Source: Mycobacterium scrofulaceum
GTDB lineage: Bacteria > Actinomycetota > Actinomycetes > Mycobacteriales > Mycobacteriaceae
Assembly (NCBI RefSeq): GCF_002086735.1
Contig: NZ_MVIJ01000011.1
Span: forward strand, 1-64,000
Length of the DNA stretch: 64,000 nucleotides
Direction: 5' to 3'
Below the pieces are notes generated by a model. The model did not search any database and was not told where the DNA came from. It saw only the letters and a list, made by a program, of their open reading frames with translations. A program made the position numbers and the translations under genes. Numbering within the stretch: the stretch's first letter is position 1; each line of letters starts with the position of its first letter. Below, in pieces: positions 55,607 to 63,532 of the stretch.

Positions 55607-56448
55607 CACAGCTCCTTCACCCGCAGCAGCGGGCCGGCGACGTCGTAGCCGACCACCGGGCCGTCGCGGCACAACAGCAAGGGCCCCAGCTGACAGTGCC
55701 CGCACATCGCGACCCCGCACTGCATGTTCCGCTCCAGCGACACTCGGATGTCCTGCGCGGCAATGCCTTTGGCAAGCAAGGCCTCGGCACCAAACCTGAG
55801 CATCGGCTCGGGGCCGCACAGGAAGGCGGTGGTCCGCTCGGGATCCGGCGTGAGCCGCCCCAGCGGCTCCGTGACCAGGCCCACCTCGCCGGCCCAGCCG
55901 GGGGTCTTCGCGTCGACGATCATGTGCAGTTCGATCTGCGGTTCGTGCGACCACTTTTCGAGCTGCGCGGCGAAGACGAAGTCGGCCTGCGACCGGGCGC
56001 CCACGACGAGCGTCACCTTGCCGTAGCGGGCACGCTGGGCCAGGGCTCCGAGTATCGCCGGGCGCAACGGGCACAGGCCCACGCCGCCGGCGACCATCAC
56101 CAAATCCCGCCCCGCGGCTTCCGCCAGCCCCCAGGTCGTGCCGAAGGGGCCGCGCACGCCGATGACCGAACCGGGCTGGGCGTCGTGCAGGGCGCGGCTC
56201 ACCGCGCCGACCGCGCGCACCGTGTGCGTGATCGAGCCGTCGGTGACGGTGGGATCGCCGCTGATGGAGATGGCGGCCTCCCCCACGCCGAACGCGTAGA
56301 GCATCATGAACTCTCCCGGTTGCGGCGCGCGCAGCACCTCGCCGAGCGGTTCCAGGCACAGGGTCGCCGAGTCGGGGCTTTCCACCACGCGGCTGCGCAC
56401 CCGGTACGGGTTGGGCGCCATCACCGAGGCGCCCGGCGTGTCAGTCAT
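55606..56448 (-). CDS. hyhG: Hydrogenase diaphorase subunit (FAD/NAD(P)-binding, 2Fe-2S)
   Basis: A 280-residue ferredoxin-NADP reductase-like subunit. It has a FAD barrel with [20 protein letters not shown] and a nucleotide-binding region ([26 protein letters not shown]). The C-terminal 2Fe-2S cluster is [17 protein letters not shown]. It exchanges electrons between NAD(P)H and the hydrogenase. ATG 56448 overlaps the beta-subunit end by eight bases. Confidence 0.92.
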   Translation of the reverse strand: MTDTPGASVMAPNPYRVRSRVVESPDSATLCLEPLGEVLRAPQPGEFMMLYAFGVGEAAISISGDPTVTDGSITHTVRAVGAVSRALHDAQPGSVIGVRGPFGTTWGLAEAAGRDLVMVAGGVGLCPLRPAILGALAQRARYGKVTLVVGARSQADFVFAAQLEKWSHEPQIELHMIVDAKTPGWAGEVGLVTEPLGRLTPDPERTTAFLCGPEPMLRFGAEALLAKGIAAQDIRVSLERNMQCGVAMCGHCQLGPLLLCRDGPVVGYDVAGPLLRVKEL

Positions 56449-57628
56449 CGCGCGCCATCTTGTTCATTTCCTCGGTGATGTCGATTCCCGTGGGGCACCA
56501 GGCGATACACCGCCCGCAGCCGACGCAGCCCGACATGTCGAACTGGTCGTGCCAGGTGCCGAGCTTGTGGGTCAGCCAATGCCGGTACCGCGAGGCACCG
56601 GACTGGCGGACGCTGCCGCCGCCGTGGATGTAGGTGAAATCGGGCTCGAAGCACGACGCCCAGTGCTGCCAGCGTTCCGCGTGGTCGCCGGTCAGGTCGC
56701 TGACGTCTTCGGTGCTGGTGCAGAAGCAGGTTGGACACACCATCGTGCAGTTGCCGCACGTCAGGCACCGGCCGGCGACCTCCTCCCACTGCGGCGACTC
56801 GCGCGAACGAAACAGCAAGTCACGCAGGTCCATGTCCGGCATCTGGCGACCCATCCGATGCGACGCATCCTGCACCGCGGCGCGCGCGGAACCGATCTCC
56901 GCGTCGTCGGCGGCGCGGTGCGGAACGGCCGCGAGCACGTCGGCGCCCTCTTGGGTGCCCACGTCGACCACGTAGGTCACGCTGTCGGCGTCGAGTCGCT
57001 CGGTCAGCGCCAGGTCGTACCCCGGACCGGCGGCGGGGCCGGTGCCCATCGAGGCGCAGAAGCACAGCCCGCCGGGCTCCGTGCAATTGACCGCCACCAC
57101 GAAGATCTGCCGGTGCCGGCGCACGAAGGAGGTGTCGGGGAACTGGCCGCGGCCGAGCACCCGGTCCAGCGTCGCGATCGCGGCCAAGTCGCACCCGCGC
57201 ACCCCGAGGAAGGCGTACCGGGGGGCCGGCTCGTCCGCCTCGGCGTCGCCGAAACCGTCCCGGGTGCCGGACCACACCCGGCGCCGCGGCGGGTGCAGGA
57301 ACTGCTTCCATGACTGCGGCCCGGCCGAGTGCCCGAACACCGCGTCGTCATCGCGGCGGCGCACCCGATAGTGGCCGGGGGCGACGTCGACGCCCCACCC
57401 CCGCGGCAGGTCCGCGGCCGACTGAAGTTCGTCGAGGACGATCGCGCTGTCCCGCAGCGTCGGACCGATGACGCGGTATCCGCGCTCGATGAGCACCTCG
57501 ACGAGGCGGTGTAATCCGGCGGTGCCGAACCGGGCGGCACCGGGGCTTCCGCCGTCTCCGCTCATCGACACATCATCCGCCGGTTCGACTGTGCTGTATA
57601 GGGGTTGGGCCGCGGGGTCACCGGTCAC
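56441..57628 (-). CDS. hyhB: Hydrogenase beta subunit (4Fe-4S ferredoxin-like)
   Basis: A 395-residue iron-sulfur subunit (374 if ATG 57565 is used). It has two 4Fe-4S motifs, CLTCGNCTMVCPTC and CVGCGRCIAWCPTG, after the conserved YAFLGVRGCDLAAI and CTEPGGLCFCASMG blocks. It relays electrons between the diaphorase and the small subunit. GTG 57628 overlaps the stop of the Rv1733c-like gene as GTGA and has GGAGG nearby, so I prefer it. It is the first hydrogenase subunit gene of the operon. Confidence 0.9.
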   Translation of the reverse strand: MTGDPAAQPLYSTVEPADDVSMSGDGGSPGAARFGTAGLHRLVEVLIERGYRVIGPTLRDSAIVLDELQSAADLPRGWGVDVAPGHYRVRRRDDDAVFGHSAGPQSWKQFLHPPRRRVWSGTRDGFGDAEADEPAPRYAFLGVRGCDLAAIATLDRVLGRGQFPDTSFVRRHRQIFVVAVNCTEPGGLCFCASMGTGPAAGPGYDLALTERLDADSVTYVVDVGTQEGADVLAAVPHRAADDAEIGSARAAVQDASHRMGRQMPDMDLRDLLFRSRESPQWEEVAGRCLTCGNCTMVCPTCFCTSTEDVSDLTGDHAERWQHWASCFEPDFTYIHGGGSVRQSGASRYRHWLTHKLGTWHDQFDMSGCVGCGRCIAWCPTGIDITEEMNKMARDD

Positions 57629-58185
57629 GAGGCCTCCGCGAGGAACTCGATGTCGCGTTCCCACAGCGCGTCACGGTTCCGGTCCAGCTGCGACCGGACG
57701 AGCGCGACGACCGCCGCCATCGCCATCGCCACCCCCAGCGCCGCCACCACCGCCACCCCGACCGCCTCGCCGGCGGCGAGCCACGTCGGGGTGGGCGGCA
57801 CCACCGGGTTGCCGGCGGCGTCCACCCAGATTTCGACGGTTCCGCCCACCTTGGCGTGTTCGGCGGTCTCCAATGTTCCGCCCCGTTCGCCGCGCGGTCC
57901 CGGCCACTTCGCCTGCACCACAGTCACGCCCAAGTCCTCGGGCCGCGCGTCGACGACGGTGGCCATCAACCGGTGCCGTTGGTGCGCCTCTTGCGTGTAC
58001 GCGCGTTCGCGCGCGCCGTAGGTGACCGCGCCGACGATGCCGGCGACGGGAACGGCGAGCAGCGACACGGCGACCGCGACCAGCACGACCAAGGCTTCGA
58101 TGCGGTCTGCGCGACGGAGCAACGGGTTACGGCCGAATACGCGGGCGACCCGCCAGCAGCGCGGGTCCCAGATGAAGGTCTCCAT
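57625..58185 (-). CDS. Rv1733c-like membrane protein
   Basis: A 186-residue protein like Rv1733c, a DosR-regulated latency antigen. It has a basic FGRNPLLRRADRIEA start, a first membrane helix (about 29-57), a loop with the conserved YxQEAHQRH and VEIWVDAAGNPV, and a second helix (about 138-164). Orientation and function are unknown. Its stop overlaps the hyhB start by four bases, and it lies 40 bases after a nitroreductase, so it is embedded in the hydrogenase operon. Confidence 0.88.
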   Translation of the reverse strand: METFIWDPRCWRVARVFGRNPLLRRADRIEALVVLVAVAVSLLAVPVAGIVGAVTYGARERAYTQEAHQRHRLMATVVDARPEDLGVTVVQAKWPGPRGERGGTLETAEHAKVGGTVEIWVDAAGNPVVPPTPTWLAAGEAVGVAVVAALGVAMAMAAVVALVRSQLDRNRDALWERDIEFLAEAS

Positions 58186-58225
58186 GATGTCCTTTGCGCC
58201 GCAACCGTTTCAGGATTTCACCGTC

Positions 58226-59224
58226 TCAGTGGGCGACCTGGTGCTCGCGGTCGCCCATCCACTCCACGAAGTCGGCGAGGTCACGCCGCGGCGTCGCCGG
58301 CAACGGGTCCGCGTTGATCGGCGCCCAGCCGACGCGCAACAGCATCTGCGGATAGTTGCTGTCGCCGAAGATGTCGGCCTGGACCGCCGCGCGCGTTCCC
58401 GGCGTCTCCAGCGGCTCGGTGACCGGGCAACTGACCAGGCCCAGTGAGGTCGCGGTGAGGAGCACCACGCTGGTGGCCTCACCGGCACGAAGCTGGGCCA
58501 GGCGGTCGTCGTTGCGGGTGCCCAGCGCCAGGACGACCGCGTTGTCGTCGGCCGATGACGAGTCCGGCGGCATCGGCAGCACCGGGCCGGCGAAGTGCCG
58601 ACCCGGAATCTTGGCCGTCGGATCGGGGGCGGGCGTGTTGCGCGCGGGAACGCCGGCCACCGACGCGTAGCGGCCGCTCCACGCCGTCAGCTCGGCGAGG
58701 TAGTCCTGGTTCAAGTGGTCCCGCACGGATTTGGCCACGATCTTGCGCAGGTTGTCGAGGTCTTCCACCTGGCACAGCGTGACCCCGCTGCGGGCGGCCC
58801 GGACCGCCATCAGGGCGACATCGCCCACGGGCACCGGCCAGGAGCTGTAGTAGCGCCGGTCGGTTCGCCGCCGCGGTATGGCCGCGGCCAGCGCGATGTC
58901 GACCGAATCGGCGCGGTGCGGCGAGAGTTCGATGGCCGCCAGGTGGCTGGGGTCGGCGGGGTTCGGCAGTCGGGTCACCTTGGAAAGCCACCCAACCGCC
59001 GCCAGCGCGACGACGCAGTGATGCAGGGCCGCACCGCAACTCAACATCAGATCCCGGCCGTCCGGGTCGATGTGGGGCAGTTGCCGGCTGTCGTCGGAGT
59101 AGAGGTGCAGGCTCGCCGCACCCACCCGCCACCGCCAGGGCTGGCTGTTGTGCACCGAAGGCGCCCGCGATGCCAAACTCAGGACCGTTCGGACGGTGCC
59201 GGCATCCGGAAAGCGGGTGTTCAT
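58226..59224 (-). CDS. Acg-type nitroreductase-fold protein, copy 4
   Basis: A 332-residue Acg-family member, the most divergent of the four here. It keeps SRAPSVHNSQPWRWRV, DGRDLMLSCGAALHH, RRRTDRRYYSSWPV and the final RRDLADFVEWMGD. The region around 205-255 differs from the other copies, and the central WWT motif is replaced by LTAWSGRY. ATG 59224 is used. A DosR-type core lies 88 bases upstream. It heads the operon containing the Rv1733c-like and hydrogenase genes. Confidence 0.87.
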   Translation of the reverse strand: MNTRFPDAGTVRTVLSLASRAPSVHNSQPWRWRVGAASLHLYSDDSRQLPHIDPDGRDLMLSCGAALHHCVVALAAVGWLSKVTRLPNPADPSHLAAIELSPHRADSVDIALAAAIPRRRTDRRYYSSWPVPVGDVALMAVRAARSGVTLCQVEDLDNLRKIVAKSVRDHLNQDYLAELTAWSGRYASVAGVPARNTPAPDPTAKIPGRHFAGPVLPMPPDSSSADDNAVVLALGTRNDDRLAQLRAGEATSVVLLTATSLGLVSCPVTEPLETPGTRAAVQADIFGDSNYPQMLLRVGWAPINADPLPATPRRDLADFVEWMGDREHQVAH

Positions 59225-59308
59225 GGCGGTCGTTCCCTTCGGTGTTGCGTCGTCTTGTCCACGATTGCGGATTGCGCACTGCCCCACGAGAGCACGACGG
59301 CTCTAGCC

Positions 59309-59328
59309 CGAGGGACTTTGGGCCAATC
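59309..59328. promoter_or_regulatory. DosR box upstream of nitroreductase-hydrogenase operon
   Basis: The core GGGACTTTGGGCCA (59312-59325) fits GGGNC-N4-GNCCC but for the last base. It lies 88 bases before ATG 59224 on the minus strand, between two same-strand genes. Confidence 0.75.
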
Positions 59329-59334
59329 GCGCAG

Positions 59335-59601
59335 CTAAGCGGCCACCGCGATGACCACGTCGACGGAGAGCTGATCGCCGATGGCGTAGGCCGCCGACCA
59401 GTCGCCGACGCACGCCGCCCGCGCCAGCTCGTCGACCAGGGGGCTGTGGGCGCCCAGCTCCGCCAGCCACGCCGAGACGATGGGTGCGATCTCGTGGCCG
59501 GGCACCCGGACGGTGCGCCCGCCGTGCAGCCGATCGGTGACGCGGTACATCGTCGCGGCCGGCACGGCTCGCAGGTGGTGGCGTCGTGTGGCGAACCTCA
59601 T
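59335..59601 (-). CDS. Small protein of unknown function, 88 residues
   Basis: I do not recognise this family. The N-terminus is basic (MRFATRRHHLRAVPAATMYR), then VTDRLHGGRTVRVPGHEIAPIVS, and an acidic helical end (SPLVDELARAACVGDWSAAYAIGDQLSVDV). The DQLSVDVVIAV end resembles the closing strand of small DosR-type proteins. ATG 59601 has GAGGAGG upstream. A degenerate DosR-like site is at 59657-59676. Confidence 0.65.
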   Translation of the reverse strand: MRFATRRHHLRAVPAATMYRVTDRLHGGRTVRVPGHEIAPIVSAWLAELGAHSPLVDELARAACVGDWSAAYAIGDQLSVDVVIAVAA

Positions 59602-59656
59602 CACGGCCTCCTCGATCGAGCGTGACCTCCATCCGACCACCCTGACGACCCGGACC

Positions 59657-59676
59657 ACAGGGCCGAACGCAACGGG
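59657..59676. promoter_or_regulatory. Degenerate DosR-like site upstream of small gene
   Basis: The core GGGCCGAACGCAAC (59660-59673) keeps the left half and the key G of GGGNC-N4-GNCCC but loses the last triplet. It lies 59 bases before ATG 59601. Weak. Confidence 0.35.
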
Positions 59677-59687
59677 CGGCGAGTGCT

Positions 59688-60872
59688 TCAGTCGTGCTTT
59701 GGGGGATGCGGAGGTCCCGACGCGGGAGGGCCATTGGTCACCTGGCTCCGCGACGCCAGCACGCCCGCGGCCGAGGTGGCGGCGATGGTCAGCAGGGCGC
59801 CGAACATCAACGCGGACGCCTCGCCCGCGACCAGGAGGTGCTCCTCGGTGCCGATGGTGGCCGCGGCGACCGGCACCCCGAGCTGCGCGGCCGACAGCAC
59901 CGCCAGGGAGATCGGCTGGCCGAGCAGCCTGCCGGCGCAATGCGCCAGCACCGCCCCGAAACCGAGTCCCACGCCCAACAGGATGAGTTTCGGGTGCGCG
60001 CCCAGTTCGCGCACCTGCAGTGAAGCGCCCAGCCAGACGAAGAACAGCGGGCTGAAAAACCCTTCGGTGATCCCGAACAGCTGGCGCGCCAGCCGGCGCG
60101 GTTCGCCGACCATGCCGACCACCAGACCCACCGCGAAGCCCGCCAGCATGACGGACACGTGCGTGCTGACGGCGAGCGCCGCCAGGGCGAACAGCACGAT
60201 GAGGTTGGTCCGCAACTCCAGCGCGAACCGGTGATTCTCCGAGTACACGTGCATGCGACGCCGCCAGCTCTTGGCGTCGGATTGGCGCAGCACCACGAAC
60301 AGCACCACCGCGCACCCCGCCACCGCCAGCGCGCCGAGTGCGGCGCTGGGTGCGCGCTGCAGGTCAATCACCAACGGCAGCAAGACGATAGAGGCGGCGT
60401 CGGCGACCGCGATCTGCGCGGTGACGGCGATCACCTGCGGCCCGCGCAATCGCAGCGAATCCATCACCGGCAGCGCCAGCGCTGCCGACGACGAGGCCAT
60501 CAATACCGCGTACATCGCCGCGTGGCCGGTCCCGAAGGCCGCCGCCAGGCCCACGCCGAGGGCCGCCGCGACGACGCCTGCCAGCGCCGCACGCGCCAGT
60601 GCCTGCGGCAGCGACGACCGCAGCGCGCCGGCCCCGACGGGGACGTGGGTGCCCACGACGAACATGACCAGCGCGAAGCCGACGTTGGCGAGCAGCTGGA
60701 ACGTCGGGTTCGTGACGTCGACGACGTTGAATCCGGTCCGACCGACGACGAGGCCCGCCATGAGCTCACCGATGATCACCGGTATCCGCAGGCCCGGCAG
60801 TGCGGCCAGCAGCGGACCGGCCAACCCGATGGCGGTCAGCAGCGCCAGGGTGTGAAACCCGAACCCCGACAC
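59688..60872 (-). CDS. Cation:proton antiporter (CPA2 / Na+/H+ exchanger family)
   Basis: A protein of about 394 residues with 12 or so membrane helices. The family pattern is IPVIIGELMAGLVVGRTG in the first quarter, SSSAALALPVMDSLRLRG and TAQIAVADAASIVLLPLVID (ion-path Asp) in the middle, and PLFFVWLGASLQVREL later. It would exchange Na+ or K+ for protons and help pH homeostasis. GTG 60872 is used because hydrophobic sequence begins there; ATG 60905 is possible. No DosR-type box was seen upstream. Confidence 0.85.
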   Translation of the reverse strand: MSGFGFHTLALLTAIGLAGPLLAALPGLRIPVIIGELMAGLVVGRTGFNVVDVTNPTFQLLANVGFALVMFVVGTHVPVGAGALRSSLPQALARAALAGVVAAALGVGLAAAFGTGHAAMYAVLMASSSAALALPVMDSLRLRGPQVIAVTAQIAVADAASIVLLPLVIDLQRAPSAALGALAVAGCAVVLFVVLRQSDAKSWRRRMHVYSENHRFALELRTNLIVLFALAALAVSTHVSVMLAGFAVGLVVGMVGEPRRLARQLFGITEGFFSPLFFVWLGASLQVRELGAHPKLILLGVGLGFGAVLAHCAGRLLGQPISLAVLSAAQLGVPVAAATIGTEEHLLVAGEASALMFGALLTIAATSAAGVLASRSQVTNGPPASGPPHPPKHD

Positions 60873-60928
60873 GTCAGCGGTCCCTGCGCGGCGGCACGAA
60901 GACATTCTGCATTCTTGGCCGCGCAGTT

Positions 60929-62239
60929 CTAGGGATTGATCGTGTTATCCCCGACTTGGCGGCCCCAGACGTACTCGATCGCGTACGGCGATCCGGTGTC
61001 CAGGTGGTTGTACGGCGCGATGCTGTTCCCGGTGTCCATCACCAATTCCGGTGCGGGCCACAGGTGACGGGTGATCTGCTGCCAGCAACCCGGAGCGCCG
61101 CCCGGGCCGCCGTGGGCGTTCACCCGCGGCAGGTTCTCCGGGTAGGTGTACGGGTTCGGCGCGCCGCCGACGACCCCGGCCAGGCCCCCGACCAGGCTGG
61201 CGATGGTGGCCACCGCGGACACCGGGTTGGCCAGTAGGCCCAGCCCCGACAGCGCTTCGGTGTTCATGTTCAACGAGTAACCGTTGAAACCGCCTTCGGA
61301 GGCACCGGTGAGGGGCGCCACGTCGTGGTAGTTGCGCAGCGTGCAATAGATCGCGGGGCTGTAGGTGTCCAGCAGCTGGGCCGATGCCACCAGGTCATGG
61401 GCGCCGCGCGCCAGGTACGGGCCGCCCTTGTTGAAGACGTCGGCGCCGGTGTTGCCGAACCCGGCCGCCGCCAACAACGCCTGGTCCAAATCCTTCTGCT
61501 GGGCGTTGATGGTGCGCGACGTGATCACCGCGTTGTTCAGGAAGTCCAGCAGGTCGGGCGCCGCGTTGGCGTAGGTGTCGCCCAGCCCGGCCAGCAGCTG
61601 GATGTCGCGCCGCGCCTGCGGCATCTGCGGGTTGACGTCGTCGAGGATCGCGTTGGCATTGACCACCGACTGGCCGAACTTGTCACCCAACCCGGTCAGC
61701 GCCTGGGCGGCCGCGCTCAGCGTCAGGTTCAGCTTGACCGGATCCACCTTCTCGTTGATGGACACGATCGTCTGGAACAGCGTGTTGATCTCGGTGGTCA
61801 CCGACCGCGCGTCGATCACGGTGTGCGGGTCGATCCGTTGCGGCGACGGGTTCTTCGGTGTCGTCAGCGACACGTACTTGCCGCCGAACACCGTGGTCGC
61901 CTTGATGTCGGCGTTCACGTTGGACGGGATCAGCGACAGATACCGCGGATACACCTCGAGGGTGAACTTCGCCGCGGGCTTGCCGTCGCGCACGGTCTCC
62001 GAGATGTTGCCCACCCGGCCGATCTCCACGCCGTTGTAGGTGACCTTCGAACCCGGATCCATCACCAGCCCGGCCCGCGACGCCAGCATCGTCAGGTTCG
62101 TCTTCGCGGTGAAGCCGCCGCGGAACTGGACGTAGACCATGATGAACACGATGGCCAAGGTCACCAGCACGGCGACGGCGACCCATCGGTACGGCGGGAG
62201 GCGCTGGGAGTTGATCTGCACCGGCGAAGACGTCGTCAC
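60929..62239 (-). CDS. Orphan MCE-family protein (MceA type)
   Basis: A 436-residue protein. A membrane helix (about 22-42) is followed by an MlaD/MCE domain (FTAKTNLTMLASRAGLVMDPGSKVTYNGVEIGRV in outline), the Mce4_CUP1 region rich in helices and a Pro/Gly-rich C-terminus. The VTYNGVEIGRVG motif is that of MceA subunits. These form lipid-transport tunnels together with MceB-F and YrbE permeases, none of which are present here. GTG 62239 is used. The gene stands alone, divergent from glutathione peroxidase. Confidence 0.87.
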   Translation of the reverse strand: MTTSSPVQINSQRLPPYRWVAVAVLVTLAIVFIMVYVQFRGGFTAKTNLTMLASRAGLVMDPGSKVTYNGVEIGRVGNISETVRDGKPAAKFTLEVYPRYLSLIPSNVNADIKATTVFGGKYVSLTTPKNPSPQRIDPHTVIDARSVTTEINTLFQTIVSINEKVDPVKLNLTLSAAAQALTGLGDKFGQSVVNANAILDDVNPQMPQARRDIQLLAGLGDTYANAAPDLLDFLNNAVITSRTINAQQKDLDQALLAAAGFGNTGADVFNKGGPYLARGAHDLVASAQLLDTYSPAIYCTLRNYHDVAPLTGASEGGFNGYSLNMNTEALSGLGLLANPVSAVATIASLVGGLAGVVGGAPNPYTYPENLPRVNAHGGPGGAPGCWQQITRHLWPAPELVMDTGNSIAPYNHLDTGSPYAIEYVWGRQVGDNTINP

Positions 62240-62385
62240 CAGTGCCCCACCCCTCTGCGACTCTCTTCCCGGCCCTGCACACATATTCAATAACGAAGTC
62301 CACTGGAATGTACCTTGGCGGCCACCGCTCGTGCGAACCGGCGTTCGCAGATTCAATGGCCGCGCCGTGCGTTAGCGTCGTCGGG

Positions 62386-62874
62386 GTGACCCTCAAAGAC
62401 ATTCCCCTGACCACCCTCGACGGCCACCCGACCACGCTGGCCGAACTGTCCGGCGGCGCAACGCTAGTCGTCAACGTGGCCTCCAGATGCGGGCTCACGC
62501 CGCAATACACGGCGCTGGAAAAGCTGGCTAAGGACTACGGTGACCGCGGGCTGACCGTCGTCGGCGTCCCCTGCAACCAGTTCATGGGCCAGGAACCCGG
62601 CACGGCCGAGGAGATCCGGGAGTTCTGCTCGACGACGTACGGGGTGACGTTCCCGCTGCTGGCGAAGACCGACGTGAACGGCGACGGCCGCCACCCGCTG
62701 TACACCGAGCTGACCAAGGCGGCCGATTCCGCCGGCGAGGCCGGCGACATCCAGTGGAACTTCGAGAAGTTCTTGCTGTCACCCGGCGGTGAGGTGGTGC
62801 GGCGGTTCCGGCCCCGCACCGAGCCGGATGCTCCCGAGGTGATCAGCGCCATCGAGGCCGTGCTGCCCCGATAG
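62386..62874 (+). CDS. Glutathione peroxidase family thiol peroxidase
   Basis: A 162-residue thioredoxin-fold peroxidase. The peroxidatic Cys is in NVASRCGLTPQY, followed by the PCNQFMGQEP Gln motif and the WNFEKFLLS Trp/Asn motif. The residue is Cys, not selenocysteine; mycobacteria lack glutathione, so thioredoxin or mycothiol-linked reductants probably serve. GTG 62386 begins VTLKDIPLTTLDG as in the family; the upstream frame is not supported. Confidence 0.92.
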   Translation: MTLKDIPLTTLDGHPTTLAELSGGATLVVNVASRCGLTPQYTALEKLAKDYGDRGLTVVGVPCNQFMGQEPGTAEEIREFCSTTYGVTFPLLAKTDVNGDGRHPLYTELTKAADSAGEAGDIQWNFEKFLLSPGGEVVRRFRPRTEPDAPEVISAIEAVLPR

Positions 62875-62904
62875 GCATCAAACGGCCCGGTGGTGCCGGG
62901 GCCC

Positions 62905-62924
62905 GAGTGGCCGAAAGTCCTCCG
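62905..62924 (+). promoter_or_regulatory. DosR-like box upstream of DUF2267-USP genes
   Basis: The core TGGCCGAAAGTCCT (62908-62921) keeps the key C and G and most of both triplets of GGGNC-N4-GNCCC. It lies 134 bases before GTG 63056. Confidence 0.6.
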
Positions 62925-63055
62925 GCGCGGAGTCCATCGCCCCTTCTTCGCTTCACGCGCGACGGAGTTGACTGAAAGTCGTGCGTGGCGTCATGTCGGC
63001 CCGCACCAAAGAGCAGTCCGACCTGCCGGTCGCATTCGTCCTCGAGGAGGCATCC

Positions 63056-63487
63056 GTGGCGACGAAAACCAAGGTGACAGCGCTCGATCACGCAATCGAT
63101 TCCGCGCACACGTGGGTCAACGATGTGGCCAAGGAGTTCGACACCGAGGATCGCGAGTTCGCCTACCGAGTCCTGAGGGCCTGGCTACACACCCTCCGCG
63201 ATCGGCTCACCGTCGAGGCGAGCGCCCATTTCGCCGCCCAGCTTCCCGACCTGATCCGCGGCGTCTTCTATCAGGCATGGAATCCCAACACCGTCCCGGA
63301 CAAGTACGACGCCAAGGCCTACGCCGTCCGGTTCGCACGGGAGGCGAACATCGCACTCGACGAAGTCGACCGAGCCGCCTCGGCCACCACCGCGGCCGTC
63401 TTGCATCATCTGCCCGTCGCGTTGATCGACAAGGCGCTGGGTCAGCTCCCCATGGACATTCGCAAGGTTCTGCAACCCCGGCACTGA
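63056..63487 (+). CDS. DUF2267-domain protein
   Basis: A 143-residue protein of the DUF2267 family. It starts VATKTKVTALDHAIDSAHTW and contains AYRVLRAWLHTLRDRLTVEA, LPDLIRGVFYQAW and LHHLPVALIDKALGQLP. The family is all-helical with no known biochemical role. GTG 63056 is favoured by GAGGAGG five bases upstream; an earlier frame from 62981 is possible. It is followed after 45 bases by a USP gene and is probably cotranscribed. Confidence 0.82.
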   Translation: MATKTKVTALDHAIDSAHTWVNDVAKEFDTEDREFAYRVLRAWLHTLRDRLTVEASAHFAAQLPDLIRGVFYQAWNPNTVPDKYDAKAYAVRFAREANIALDEVDRAASATTAAVLHHLPVALIDKALGQLPMDIRKVLQPRH

Positions 63488-63532
63488 CCGATGCGCGTCT
63501 GAATCGCTTAACGATCGAGGCAGGGGAACGAA

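Noticed and set aside
57565..57628. ATG 57565 as the hyhB start
   Set aside because: Possible, but the GTG 57628 has GGAGG and a GTGA overlap with the upstream gene; kept as an alternative only.
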